Shown one piece after another: positions 38,644-47,618 of a stretch of 64,000 nt of DNA. Origin of the DNA: Candidatus Aminicenantota bacterium. Its GTDB lineage: Bacteria; Acidobacteriota; Aminicenantia; Aminicenantales; UBA4085. How positions within the stretch are numbered: the stretch's first letter is position 1; each line of letters begins with the position of its first letter. The notes below the pieces were generated by a model that was not told where the DNA came from, made no database searches, and was given only the letters and a program-made list of their open reading frames with translations. Position numbers and translations under genes: made by a program. The DNA is taken from the NCBI GenBank assembly GCA_003141555.1, contig PLMN01000009.1:1-64000 (forward strand). Direction: 5' to 3'.

Positions 38644-40740
38644 ATGACCAAGACCGCGGGCTTCCTCGGAATTGTCACCGCTTTTCTTTTCGCCGCGTCG
38701 CTCGCCTCCGAGCCCGCGGCCGTCCCCGCGCCGCCCAACGATGCGGCCCGGATCGACGTCGCGGGCGGCAAGATCGCCGTCCGGTACGCGGGCCGGACGA
38801 TCCTCGAAGGGACGATCGAGGGCGGCGAAGCCGTCGCCTCCCGGATCAACGTCGTCCGCTCCGGCGACCGCGTCGAGCAGACGGTCCTCCTGACCGCCCC
38901 GGCGGGCCGCCGGGCGATGAAGCTCGCGGCGACCGTGGCCGCGAGCGGCGAGGCCTTCGCCTGCGAAGCCGACCGGCCGAATCGCGGCCCGCTCCTCGTG
39001 CGCCACGCCTCGGGGCTGAGCCGAAATCTCCGCAACCGGGCCGTCTACGATCGTGCCGGCGACTGGGTCCTGTCGGTCGATTTCGGCCCGCGGGCAGTCA
39101 TCCGCCCCGGCGCGTTCGGGGACGCGGAGCGGACGTTCGCTTTGGAGGCCGAAGGCAGCGAGATCGTCCTCCGGTTCCGGCCGCGCTTCTATCAGAAACA
39201 CAGAGGGCTTTCCTTCTTCGAGCCCTGGACATACAAGCCCTGGCCGAAATCCGTGGCCGGTTGGATCTCCTGGTTCGCGTTCTACGACCGTGTGACGGAA
39301 AAGGACATCATCGAAACGGCGGACGCGTTCTCGGCGGCCATGGCCCCCTTCGGCTATGACATCCTTCAAATCGACGACGGCTATCAATCGGGGAAAGGCG
39401 CGCCGGGCTTGTGGCTCAAGCCCAATGCCAAGTTCCCCAACGGCCTCTCATACCTAGCCGGTTACATCAAATCGAAGGGGCTCACGCCCGGTCTCTGGAC
39501 GGGCGCGAGCTTTTCCGACGGCGACGAACCTTTGAAGCACCCGGACTGGTTCGTCCGCGGCGCGGACGGGAAGCCGGCCAAGGGCAACTGGATCGACTCT
39601 ATCGTCGACGCCTCCAACCCGGCCGCGCTCGACGCGCTGATCACGCCGCTCTACAAGGGCTTGCGCGCCCAGGGCTGGGAGTACTTCAAGGTGGATGCGC
39701 TGCGCCACCTGCGCTACGAGGGCTACAACGCCCACCGCGACTATTTCGACAAATCCGGGACCGACCTCGTCGCGGCATACCGGCGCTACGCCCGGACCAT
39801 CCGCGAAGCGATCGGCCGCGAGGCGTTCATGCTGGGCTGCTGGGGCATCCGGCCCGAGCTCGCGGGGATCATCGACGGCTGCCGGATCGGCGACGACGGC
39901 TTCGCTTATGCCGGCCTCTCCCAATACAACTCGTTCAACAACATCGTCTGGCGCAACGACCCGGACCACATCGAGCTCAACGACGACCGCTACCGCTCGA
40001 CCCTGGTCACGTCGCTCACCGGCTCGGTCCTTCTTCTGACCGACAAGCCCGAGATGTACCGCACCGGCGATCTCGAGGCGGCCCGGCGCGCGGCCCCGGT
40101 CCTCTTCACCCAGCCCGGCCAGGTCTATGACGTCGACCCGTCGCGTTCGGACGCGCTCGGGCGCGTGGACACCGAGGTGAGCGGCTCGGGCCCCCGCCCC
40201 TTCGACGCGGGCTATACGCCGGCCTGCCAACTTTACCTCCTCGAAATCGAGCGGCCGTTCGGCTCCTGGGCCGTCCTCGGCCGGACGGGCGGCGACGCCT
40301 CCGAGACCGTCTCCTTTGCGGACCTGGGGCTCGACCCGCAAGCGGAATACCTCGTCTTCGAATTCTGGACGAAAAAGCTCCTCGGCTCGTTCACCGGAGG
40401 CTTTCCTCCCGGCCCGATCGACCCGAAGTTCCGGTCCCAAGCTTTCTGTATCCGGCGGCGCGAGGCCGGGCCGCAGCTCCTGGCCACGAGCCGCCACGTG
40501 ACGTGCGGCGGAGTGGATCTCGTCGATGTCCGGCGCGAAGGAACGACCCTTGTCGGCCGCAGCCGCCTGGTAGGCGGGGATCCCTACGTGATCTATCTCA
40601 CCCAGCCCGAAGGATCAGCCCTGGCCGGCTTCGAGTGCCATGGAGCCGAAGTTCGGCGGACCGAGAAGGACGGCTTCTTGATCAAGATCATGCTGGTCGC
40701 AGATGCGGGCGGCGAGGTCGATTGGACCGCGCACTATTAA
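38644..40740 (+). CDS. GH36-like alpha-galactosidase (clan GH-D)
   Basis: A 698-residue secreted glycosidase with a signal peptide (TAGFLGIVTAFLFAASLAS). An N-terminal beta domain (about 35-190) precedes the TIM barrel, which starts PWPKSVAGWISWFAFYD and contains ILQIDDGYQ. Asp351 in WEYFKVDALRH is the candidate nucleophile and Asp417/418 in CRIGDDGF the acid/base, the clan GH-D arrangement. A C-terminal beta domain follows from about 520. It probably releases alpha-galactose; raffinose-synthase-like transfer or another substrate is possible. A REP-like palindrome lies immediately after the stop. Confidence 0.85.
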   Translation: MTKTAGFLGIVTAFLFAASLASEPAAVPAPPNDAARIDVAGGKIAVRYAGRTILEGTIEGGEAVASRINVVRSGDRVEQTVLLTAPAGRRAMKLAATVAASGEAFACEADRPNRGPLLVRHASGLSRNLRNRAVYDRAGDWVLSVDFGPRAVIRPGAFGDAERTFALEAEGSEIVLRFRPRFYQKHRGLSFFEPWTYKPWPKSVAGWISWFAFYDRVTEKDIIETADAFSAAMAPFGYDILQIDDGYQSGKGAPGLWLKPNAKFPNGLSYLAGYIKSKGLTPGLWTGASFSDGDEPLKHPDWFVRGADGKPAKGNWIDSIVDASNPAALDALITPLYKGLRAQGWEYFKVDALRHLRYEGYNAHRDYFDKSGTDLVAAYRRYARTIREAIGREAFMLGCWGIRPELAGIIDGCRIGDDGFAYAGLSQYNSFNNIVWRNDPDHIELNDDRYRSTLVTSLTGSVLLLTDKPEMYRTGDLEAARRAAPVLFTQPGQVYDVDPSRSDALGRVDTEVSGSGPRPFDAGYTPACQLYLLEIERPFGSWAVLGRTGGDASETVSFADLGLDPQAEYLVFEFWTKKLLGSFTGGFPPGPIDPKFRSQAFCIRRREAGPQLLATSRHVTCGGVDLVDVRREGTTLVGRSRLVGGDPYVIYLTQPEGSALAGFECHGAEVRRTEKDGFLIKIMLVADAGGEVDWTAHY

Positions 40741-40743
40741 AAT

Positions 40744-40819
40744 GGGAGACACAATACCAATTTCCCATTTTTCCTGCTCCGGCGCCCACGGAAATAGGGA
40801 ATCAGGTATTGTGTCTCCC
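40744..40819. repeat. REP-like imperfect palindrome
   Basis: Outer arms GGGAGACACAATACC (40744-40758) and its exact complement (40805-40819) flank an inner part that also pairs imperfectly (TTTCCCATTT with AAATAGGGAA). It starts 4 nt after the GH36-like gene and resembles the palindrome at 33330 in size, position and the shared CAATACC core. Confidence 0.8.
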
Positions 40820-40840
40820 TATTTCTTGCGAAGGCGGGCG

Positions 40841-40869
40841 TTGACTTGTCCGCCCCGCTCCGATATATA
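40841..40869 (+). promoter_or_regulatory. Promoter of the second POT transporter
   Basis: TTGACT (40841-40846) and TATATA (40864-40869) are 17 nt apart, 59 nt before the ATG at 40928. Confidence 0.6.
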
Positions 40870-40927
40870 AGACGGGTGCGTCTTGCCCTGAGGAACGCCA
40901 TTCCCTCCCCCTCAAGGAGACCCCCTT

Positions 40928-42610
40928 ATGTTTAAAGGACAGCCCAAAGGCCTGTACATCGCCTTCTTTGCCAACATGGGCGAGCGTTTCGGCTTCTACA
41001 CCATGGTCAGTATCTTCGTCCTGTTCCTCCAGGCGAAGTACGGCTTCACCGCCGCCCAGTCGAGCTTCACCTACAGCACGTTCATGTTCTGCGTCTACTT
41101 CTTCCCCCTGTTCGGCGGGATCCTGGCCGACAAGGTTCTTGGCTACGGGAAGACGATCAGCATCGGCCTCGTCGTCATGTTCCTGGGGTATGTCCTCCTG
41201 GCCGTGCCCACGGTCATGGGTGCCGGCTTCCCCCTGGTCATCGCCGCCCTGGCCGTGATCGCCGTCGGAACGGGGCTCTTCAAGGGGAACCTCCAGGCTC
41301 TCGTCGGCAACCTCTATGACGACCCGAAATACGCCCACCTCCGCGACCGGGCTTTCAACGTGTTCTACATGGGGATCAACATCGGGGCCATGTTCGCCCC
41401 GAGCGCCTCGGAGTTCGTGAGCAACGCCGTGCTCAAGGCGGCCCACTTCACATACGACGCCCGCATTCCCGCCCTGGCCAACGAATTCCTGAAGGGCAAG
41501 TTGTCCGACGCCGCGGGCTATCTGTCCCTCGCCCAGACCCAGAATCCGGCCGTCACGGCCGACACCCTGAAGGGCTTTTCGGAGTCGTACATCAACGCCC
41601 TGAGCAAGTCCTATCATTTCGGCTTCGGCGTGGCCTGCCTCAGCCTCATCATCTCGATGGCGATCTTCTGGGGCTTCCGGAAATACTACAAGCAGGCCGA
41701 CCTGACCGAGAAGCAGAAGGCCAAGGATGCGGGCCTCAAGGCCCAGATGGTCGAGCTCACCCCCCAACAGACCAAGGAGCGAATCGCGGCCCTCGGCCTG
41801 GTCTTCCTGGTCGTGATCTTTTTCTGGATGTCGTTCCAACAGAGCGCCGTGACCATGACCTACTTCGCCCGGGACTACACCGTCCCGAGCGTCGGCAAAC
41901 TGACGAACCTCTGGTTCGACCTGACCGGACTGCTCCCGATCTTCCTGGCCGCCATCGGCCTCGTCTTCCTCGCGCGGAAGAGCACGAAATCCGTCACCCG
42001 GCTCGCCGGAGGCGCCGTTTTCGTCGTCTTCGGGGCCCTGGCTTATCTACGCTTCCGGGGATATGACGCCCTTAACCCCTTCCAGCCCCAACGGTTCCAG
42101 CATTTCAACCCGTTTTTCATCGTCGCCCTGACGCCGCTCGTCATCGGAGTTTTCGACTGGCTCAACAAGAAGGGCAAGGAGCCCTCGGCGCCGAGGAAGA
42201 TCAGCATCGGGATGCTGATCACCGCCCTCGCCTTCGCCATCCTGGCCGTCGGCTCGCTCGGCCTGCCCAGCCCGAAGTCGCTCGGCGGCCTGGTCGCGCC
42301 CGCGGCTTCCCAGGTCTCGGTCTACTGGCTGATCTCGACCTATTTCATGCTGACCGTCGCCGAGCTCTTCCTCAGCCCCATCGGAATCTCGCTCGTCTCC
42401 CGCGTCGCCCCGCCCAAGTATAAGGGCCTGATGCAGGGCGCCTGGTTCGCGGCGACGGCTATCGGCCTCTATCTGGTCGGGGTGACGGGCGGGCTTTGGA
42501 TGAAGGTCCCGCTGACGACGCTCTGGCTCATCTTCGTCGTCTGCTGCCTGCTGTCCATGATGTTCATGCTGTCCATCATGAAGAAGCTCGAGCGGATCGC
42601 GAAGAGCTAG
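40928..42610 (+). CDS. POT/PTR-family peptide transporter with variant motif
   Basis: A 560-residue membrane protein with about 14 hydrophobic segments. PTR2 signatures GTGLFKGNLQALVGNLY and FNVFYMGINIGAMFAP identify the family. In the E-x-x-E-R motif the first Glu is replaced by Asn (NMGERFGFY, about residues 16-24), which could alter proton coupling. A long loop (about 175-225) with Ala/Asn/Lys-rich sequence separates helices VI and VII. It has its own promoter and precedes a DUF2461 gene by 20 nt. Substrate not known. Confidence 0.9.
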   Translation: MFKGQPKGLYIAFFANMGERFGFYTMVSIFVLFLQAKYGFTAAQSSFTYSTFMFCVYFFPLFGGILADKVLGYGKTISIGLVVMFLGYVLLAVPTVMGAGFPLVIAALAVIAVGTGLFKGNLQALVGNLYDDPKYAHLRDRAFNVFYMGINIGAMFAPSASEFVSNAVLKAAHFTYDARIPALANEFLKGKLSDAAGYLSLAQTQNPAVTADTLKGFSESYINALSKSYHFGFGVACLSLIISMAIFWGFRKYYKQADLTEKQKAKDAGLKAQMVELTPQQTKERIAALGLVFLVVIFFWMSFQQSAVTMTYFARDYTVPSVGKLTNLWFDLTGLLPIFLAAIGLVFLARKSTKSVTRLAGGAVFVVFGALAYLRFRGYDALNPFQPQRFQHFNPFFIVALTPLVIGVFDWLNKKGKEPSAPRKISIGMLITALAFAILAVGSLGLPSPKSLGGLVAPAASQVSVYWLISTYFMLTVAELFLSPIGISLVSRVAPPKYKGLMQGAWFAATAIGLYLVGVTGGLWMKVPLTTLWLIFVVCCLLSMMFMLSIMKKLERIAKS

Positions 42611-42630
42611 GCGCCGGACAAGGAGAAACG

Positions 42631-43326
42631 ATGGCTTCAGAATCGGAATTCCGCGGCTTTTCGAAAAAGACGGTCGATTTCTTCCGGAATCTCAAGCGCC
42701 ACAACGACCGGGCCTGGTTCGCGGCCCACCGGGACATTTACGAGGCCGAGGTCATGGCCCCGGCCCGGGCGTTCATCACGGCGATGGGGGCCCGGCTCAG
42801 GACGATCATCCCGAAGATCGTGGCCATCCCCAAGGTCAACAAGTCCATCTTCCGCATCGCCCGGGACACGCGCTTCAGCCTCGACCCGTCGCCTTATAAG
42901 ACGAACCTGGGCCTCTATTTCTGGGAAGGGACGGGAGGCCGGATGGAGGGCGCGGGCTTCTATTTCCACCTCGAGCCGCCCGATTTGATGGTGGGCGGGG
43001 GGATGTATATGTTCTCGGACAAGGCGCTCCTCCGCTTCCGGAGATCCGCGGTCGACAAGAAGCTCGGGAAGGAGCTGGCCGCGATCGTCGCCGACCTCGC
43101 GGCCGTCCCCGGATTCGAAGTCGGGGGGCAGCACTACAAGCGCATCCCCGCGGGATTCGACCCGGCCCACCCCAACGCGCCGCTCCTGCTCCACAACGGA
43201 ATCTATGCGGGCATCGAAGGACCGATCCCGGCGGAATTCTATTCGCCGGCGCTCGTCAAATATTGTTTCGAGAAATTCAGGACGATCCTCCCCCTCCATC
43301 GCTGGCTGGTCAAGGCCGTCGGCTGA
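42631..43326 (+). CDS. DUF2461 (TIGR02453) family protein
   Basis: A 231-residue cytoplasmic protein recognised by FLRNLKRHNDRAWF-type opening (here TVDFFRNLKRHNDRAWFAAHRDIYE), KVNKSIFRIARDTRFSLDPSPYKTN and GGGMYMFSDKALLRFRRS. The family is widespread and uncharacterised. AAGGAGAAACG precedes the ATG at 42631. It may be co-transcribed with the upstream transporter. Confidence 0.9.
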   Translation: MASESEFRGFSKKTVDFFRNLKRHNDRAWFAAHRDIYEAEVMAPARAFITAMGARLRTIIPKIVAIPKVNKSIFRIARDTRFSLDPSPYKTNLGLYFWEGTGGRMEGAGFYFHLEPPDLMVGGGMYMFSDKALLRFRRSAVDKKLGKELAAIVADLAAVPGFEVGGQHYKRIPAGFDPAHPNAPLLLHNGIYAGIEGPIPAEFYSPALVKYCFEKFRTILPLHRWLVKAVG

Positions 43327-43377
43327 TCGCGGCCGAAGAGGACTGCCGTCCCGCCGCCGCCGCGGCCGGGGGAAGGC

Positions 43378-44895
43378 TCAAGTCCCCGCTTTTCTCAAAT
43401 AGATATCGACATCCAGGAATTCCCGCCGCATGGTTTTAACCAGCCCGAAGTCCGCGTCGAGATAGGTCTGGAACTCGGCGTAATCGATCAGGTTCTTGAG
43501 GTTGTGAGCGGCCTTCCCTTTCTCCACCAGGATCATTTTCACCTTGAAGCGCTCGCATTCCCGTCGGATGTCGGCAGGCAGGACCTGACCGCTCCGCGTC
43601 CGGGCCATGGACACATCGACAAGCGCCGGCGGGCACGGCCGCTGCGCGTAGAAATTGGCGAACGGCGTCTCCCCGAAAACATAGTCACCGGGGTCGGTTT
43701 GCGACCGGACGAAGGCCGCGATGTCGCGCGTGTCCTGATCGTAAGCCGCCAGCTTTTTCAGATTGAATGTCGGCAGAAGGCAGATCAGGACCAGGCTCGC
43801 GGCCGCGCCGCCGGCCAGGATTTTCACCGGGCCCCGCTTCATGGCCGCGAGGCCGACGGCACCATCCCCAAAGAAGATCGCCAGAGGGATCAGGGCGATC
43901 ACGACGTAGCGCAGGTAAAATGTGACCGGCATCAGGATCTGGGACAGGACCGCGAGAAGGGTCAGGCCGAGAAACATCCGTTTCCGGTCGCGGAAGGCCG
44001 GACGGAAGAACATCCCGGCCAAGGCCACGGGGATGAGCCCGTAGTTGTGATTGCCCAGGAATTCGAGGATCCGTTCCTTCCAGAGCTGAAGGAGGTCCGA
44101 AAAGGCGAATTTGGCCTTGGCCGCGTGGATCCCGAACGTGGCTTGAAATGTCCCCGGGACGAGGAGAAGCATCAACCCGTAGGCGAGACCGAACGTCGCC
44201 AGGAAGCCGGCCGCCGCGAACAGGAGCCGGGAAAAAGCCGCCCGGAATGTCTCCTTTTTCGTGATCCAGAGGGCGGCGGCATAGAGGCCGTAGCCGGCGA
44301 GGAGCAGGCCGGCATTGAGCTTGGCCAGGGAGGCGAGCCCGGCGAAAACGCCGAAGAGGAAGATCGATAACGCCCGCCGCCGCCCGATCACGGCGGCGGG
44401 AGTCGGGTCGGCCTCGTCCCCCGCGTCCGCTTTCAAGGCGAAATAAACCGCCCCGGCGGCGAAGAAGAGCATCGCGTCGTCGGGCATGAACGACCGGCCC
44501 AGAAAATACACGTGCTTCGAGAAAAGGAAGATCCCCCCGGAGGCCAGGGCGGTGAGCCGGCTGAATTTGAAAAACCGCCGCGCCGCGCCATAGACGAACA
44601 GGGCCGCGCCCAAAACAAGGAGATAGGACAGGGCCCGCGCCCACCAGACGGACGGGCCGAACACCTTGAAAAGCCCGGCGACGAGGTAGAAACTCAGCGG
44701 GGTTTGGACGACCAAGAAATCGGCGTACGGGACTTCGCCGAGGCTGACCCGCCAGGCCCCGTAGAGATACGTTTCCTCGTCGTTGTTCATCAGGTAGCCG
44801 TCGAGGTTGTAGAACCCCATGAACAAGGCGAGGGCGATGAGGCCAAGGGCCGCATAAGCGGTCCAGCGCTCGGAAGAGGCGCGGCTCGAAGTCAT
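43378..44895 (-). CDS. GT-C fold membrane glycosyltransferase (GT39/PMT-2-like)
   Basis: A 505-residue membrane protein with about ten hydrophobic segments and a soluble C-terminal domain (about 395-505). The first extracytoplasmic loop holds LDGYLMNNDEETYLYGAWR; its acidic pair (DEE) after helix 1 is the usual catalytic site of GT-C enzymes. It probably transfers sugars from polyprenyl-phosphate donors to lipid, protein or cell-wall acceptors. The acceptor is unknown. Start at 44895 gives MTSSRASSERWTAYAALGLIAL, a normal N-in start. Confidence 0.8.
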   Translation of the reverse strand: MTSSRASSERWTAYAALGLIALALFMGFYNLDGYLMNNDEETYLYGAWRVSLGEVPYADFLVVQTPLSFYLVAGLFKVFGPSVWWARALSYLLVLGAALFVYGAARRFFKFSRLTALASGGIFLFSKHVYFLGRSFMPDDAMLFFAAGAVYFALKADAGDEADPTPAAVIGRRRALSIFLFGVFAGLASLAKLNAGLLLAGYGLYAAALWITKKETFRAAFSRLLFAAAGFLATFGLAYGLMLLLVPGTFQATFGIHAAKAKFAFSDLLQLWKERILEFLGNHNYGLIPVALAGMFFRPAFRDRKRMFLGLTLLAVLSQILMPVTFYLRYVVIALIPLAIFFGDGAVGLAAMKRGPVKILAGGAAASLVLICLLPTFNLKKLAAYDQDTRDIAAFVRSQTDPGDYVFGETPFANFYAQRPCPPALVDVSMARTRSGQVLPADIRRECERFKVKMILVEKGKAAHNLKNLIDYAEFQTYLDADFGLVKTMRREFLDVDIYLRKAGT

Positions 44896-44947
44896 GTCCC
44901 GAATATATCGGGCCGAGCAGGGAGAGTCAAGACGGCGCGGCCGCGGC

Positions 44948-45295
44948 TCAGGGCCGGAGCAGTGCGCCCAGCTTGCCCAAAACCTCGCCGACGGTGGATA
45001 CGGGCAGAGCGCAGATCAGCTCGGCATTTCGCGATCGCCAGTCGAGGCATTTGACTTGGTCCGAGAGGATCGCGCCGGCAACAGGCAAGGTGCCGGGAAG
45101 GACGACTTCCCAGGGGTACCCCTTGACCACGCTGGTGACAGGACACAAAAGGGCCAACCCCACGCGGACATTGTATGCTTCGGGCGACAGGACGACGGCG
45201 GGCCTCCGGCCCGCTTGTTCGCGGCCGGCCTGCGGATTCAAGGAGAGCCAAACGACATCTCCCCGCCGGGGAACGAACCCTGGCCGGCTCACCAT
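44948..45295 (-). CDS. mazF: MazF/PemK-family endoribonuclease toxin
   Basis: A 115-residue toxin. It has PRRGDVVWLSLNPQAGREQAGRRPAVVLSPEAYN, the MazF beta1-beta2 signature with the catalytic Arg region, LLCPVTSVVKGYPWEVVLP and LSDQVKCLDWRSR with the conserved DQVK. MazF cleaves mRNA at short motifs. Its start overlaps the mazE stop by 7 nt, as expected for a toxin-antitoxin pair. Confidence 0.94.
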   Translation of the reverse strand: MVSRPGFVPRRGDVVWLSLNPQAGREQAGRRPAVVLSPEAYNVRVGLALLCPVTSVVKGYPWEVVLPGTLPVAGAILSDQVKCLDWRSRNAELICALPVSTVGEVLGKLGALLRP

Positions 45296-45534
45296 GTTTC
45301 CCGTCCCTGAGGCCCGCCCTCATCCCATTCTTCGTGCCGGTTTTCGTCGGTGACGCCGGCGAGCAGCTGTCCCACGCTCCAATCCTGCGGCTCAGGGACG
45401 GGCTCGATGATCAAGGTCCGGTTATTCATCTTCAATTCCACGGACGCTCCTTCGACCACATTTATCTCATCGGCCAGGATCTTGGGAATCCGTATCGCGA
45501 GGCTGTTTCCCCATTTAAGAATTCGAGAAATCAT
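45289..45534 (-). CDS. mazE: MazE-family antitoxin (AbrB-type)
   Basis: An 81-residue antitoxin. The swapped-hairpin AbrB/MazE DNA-binding domain is ISRILKWGNSLAIRIPKILADE. The acidic tail (DENRHEEWDEGG) is the probable MazF-neutralising part. The ATG at 45534 has GAGGTG upstream; a GTG at 45540 would put the start inside that site. Usually represses its own promoter; a TATAAT at 45556-45561 lies 20-odd nt upstream. The upstream region is AT-rich, a sign of recent arrival. Confidence 0.92.
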   Translation of the reverse strand: MISRILKWGNSLAIRIPKILADEINVVEGASVELKMNNRTLIIEPVPEPQDWSVGQLLAGVTDENRHEEWDEGGPQGRETW

Positions 45535-45555
45535 TTTCACCTCAAATGTATCTAC

Positions 45556-45561
45556 ATTATA
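45556..45561 (-). promoter_or_regulatory. -10 box of mazEF
   Basis: Minus-strand TATAAT lies 22 nt before the mazE ATG within an AT-rich stretch with GTATAT/GTAGATAC near-symmetry that may bind MazE. No good -35 is seen. Confidence 0.45.
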
Positions 45562-45730
45562 TATACGTCCTAAAAAATATCATCTTTTTTCTTATTGTCG
45601 CATGACCCTGCTTAGGAATCTTATCCATGCTTTTTAAAGGGGAACCTTGCTTTCCCTCCCGAAATCGGGGACGATAAGCGGGTGAAATGGCCGCCGAAAT
45701 ACCGACAAATCCCCGGAAAGGCCTAAATCC

Positions 45731-47557
45731 ATGTGCGGCATCGCGGGTTTCAGCTGGGCCGACGAAACGGCGGCCCGGGCCATGGCCGCCGCCCTGCGCC
45801 ACCGCGGCCCCGACCAGTCGGGCGTCCGGGTCGACGGCGCGGCCTCGCTCGCCCATGCCCGCCTGTCGATCATCGACCTCTCGGACAGGGGCCGCCAGCC
45901 GCTCGGGAACGAGGACGGGAGCCTCTGGCTCGTCTGCAACGGCGAGATCTACAACTTCCGCGAGCTCCGGCGCGAGCTCGAAGGCCGGCACGTTTTTTCG
46001 TCCGCAACCGACGTCGAGGTCATCCTCCACGCCTACGAGGAATGGGGCCCGGACGCTTTCCGCCGGTTCAACGGCATGTGGGCCTTCTGCCTGTACGACG
46101 TCAAGGCCGGGATGTTCACCCTCTGCCGCGACCGGGCGGGCAAGAAGCCCCTCTATTATCATCACGACGGCGCGCGCTTCATCTTCGCCAGCGAGCTGAA
46201 AGCCATCATCCTCGCCCATGATATCGAGCGCCGCGTCTCGCGCGAGGCGATCGACCTCTATTTCTCCCTGGGCTACATCCCCAGCCCCTGGTCCGTCTTC
46301 GAAGGAATCTCGAAGGTCGAGCCCCGGCAGCTTCTCGTCTACGATCTGAAAAACGGATCTCTGACGAAGGATCGATACGCCGAGATCCCGGCCGCCGCCC
46401 CCGAGCGCGACCGCGGCCGCCTGGTCGCCGAAGGCCGCGCCCTTCTCCGCGATGCCGTGCGGCTCCGCCTCACGGCCGACGTCCCGGTCGGCGCCTTCCT
46501 CTCGGGCGGCCTCGACAGCTCGGCCATCGTGGCGACCATGGCCGAGGCGACCGACCCGGCCAAGCTCCATACGTTCTCGATCGGGTTCGAGGGGGCCTAC
46601 GATGAGACGGAGTTCATGGAGATCGTCCGAAAAGCGTTCCGCACCCGGCATCATCACCAAATCTTCACCGAGGCGGATTTCGAGCGGACGTTCGCCGGCT
46701 TCGCCCGCTTCTACGACGAGCCGTTCGACGATGCCGCCTGCTTCCCGACGCTCGACCTGGCCGAGCTCGCCCGCAAGGACGTGACCGTCTGCCTGAGCGG
46801 CGACGGGGGCGACGAGATCTTCGGCGGCTACAAGATGCACCGCCGCGCGGCCCGCCACGCGGCGATCCGCAGGATTCCCGCCTTTCTTCGGCGCGGGCTG
46901 CTCGGCCTCCTCCGGCTGGCCGGGCCGGCCGCCGCGGCGGGCAAGTTCGCCGAGACGCTCCGGCTGAGCCTCGTCCGGCCCGAGGAATTCTATCTGGAGT
47001 CGGGCGGCCGGCGCGTCCCCCGGCCCGAGGTCTTCCGGGCCTGGTCGATCCGCAGCATGCGGGAAGCTCTGGCCAAGACCGGGGGCGACCTGCGGCAGGC
47101 CGTCATCGCCTACGACCTCTATTTCCACACGCTGCCCGATTTCTTTCTGGTCAAGGTGGACCGGGCGTCGATGGCCCACGCCCTCGAGGTCCGATGCCCG
47201 CTCCTCGACTGGCGCTTTTTCGAATTCGCGGCCCGCGTCCCGGCCCGCTGGAAGGCGGACCGGAAGCGGACCAAGATCCTGTTCCGGGAAATCATCGCCG
47301 GCCTCGTTCCGGACGCGATCGCCGCCCGGCCGAAAAAAGGGTTCACCCCGCCGGTGCTGGAGTGGACGCAGGCCGAAAAATACCGGACGATGGTCCGCGA
47401 TGAGGTCGAGGAGGCGCGCCGAAGCGGGCTGATCGACCGGGCCTGGATCGATTTCTACGAGACCGAGGTCCTCCCCAAAGACGACGCCCTCACCCGGTCG
47501 ATGCGCCTCCGGATGCTGGCCTTCGGACAGTGGAAGAAGACCTGGCTCAAACCCTGA
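45731..47557 (+). CDS. asnB: Asparagine synthetase, glutamine-hydrolysing
   Basis: A 608-residue two-domain enzyme. Cys2 is the glutaminase nucleophile (MCGIAGF), followed by LRHRGPDQSG, and CNGEIYNFRELR closes the N-terminal Ntn domain (to about 200). The synthetase domain has the PP-loop VGAFLSGGLDSSAIVA, and CLSGDGGDEIFGGY. It converts aspartate to asparagine with glutamine and ATP. Length and motifs also fit AsnB-like amidotransferases used in surface polysaccharide loci, so an exopolysaccharide role is possible given the GT-C gene nearby. It starts at the conserved MCGI. Confidence 0.93.
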   Translation: MCGIAGFSWADETAARAMAAALRHRGPDQSGVRVDGAASLAHARLSIIDLSDRGRQPLGNEDGSLWLVCNGEIYNFRELRRELEGRHVFSSATDVEVILHAYEEWGPDAFRRFNGMWAFCLYDVKAGMFTLCRDRAGKKPLYYHHDGARFIFASELKAIILAHDIERRVSREAIDLYFSLGYIPSPWSVFEGISKVEPRQLLVYDLKNGSLTKDRYAEIPAAAPERDRGRLVAEGRALLRDAVRLRLTADVPVGAFLSGGLDSSAIVATMAEATDPAKLHTFSIGFEGAYDETEFMEIVRKAFRTRHHHQIFTEADFERTFAGFARFYDEPFDDAACFPTLDLAELARKDVTVCLSGDGGDEIFGGYKMHRRAARHAAIRRIPAFLRRGLLGLLRLAGPAAAAGKFAETLRLSLVRPEEFYLESGGRRVPRPEVFRAWSIRSMREALAKTGGDLRQAVIAYDLYFHTLPDFFLVKVDRASMAHALEVRCPLLDWRFFEFAARVPARWKADRKRTKILFREIIAGLVPDAIAARPKKGFTPPVLEWTQAEKYRTMVRDEVEEARRSGLIDRAWIDFYETEVLPKDDALTRSMRLRMLAFGQWKKTWLKP

Positions 47558-47618
47558 ATTGATTTTCTCGAGGTCTTGGATTATCGTCATGAGGGGAAGG
47601 ATTCGCCGGGAGGGTATT

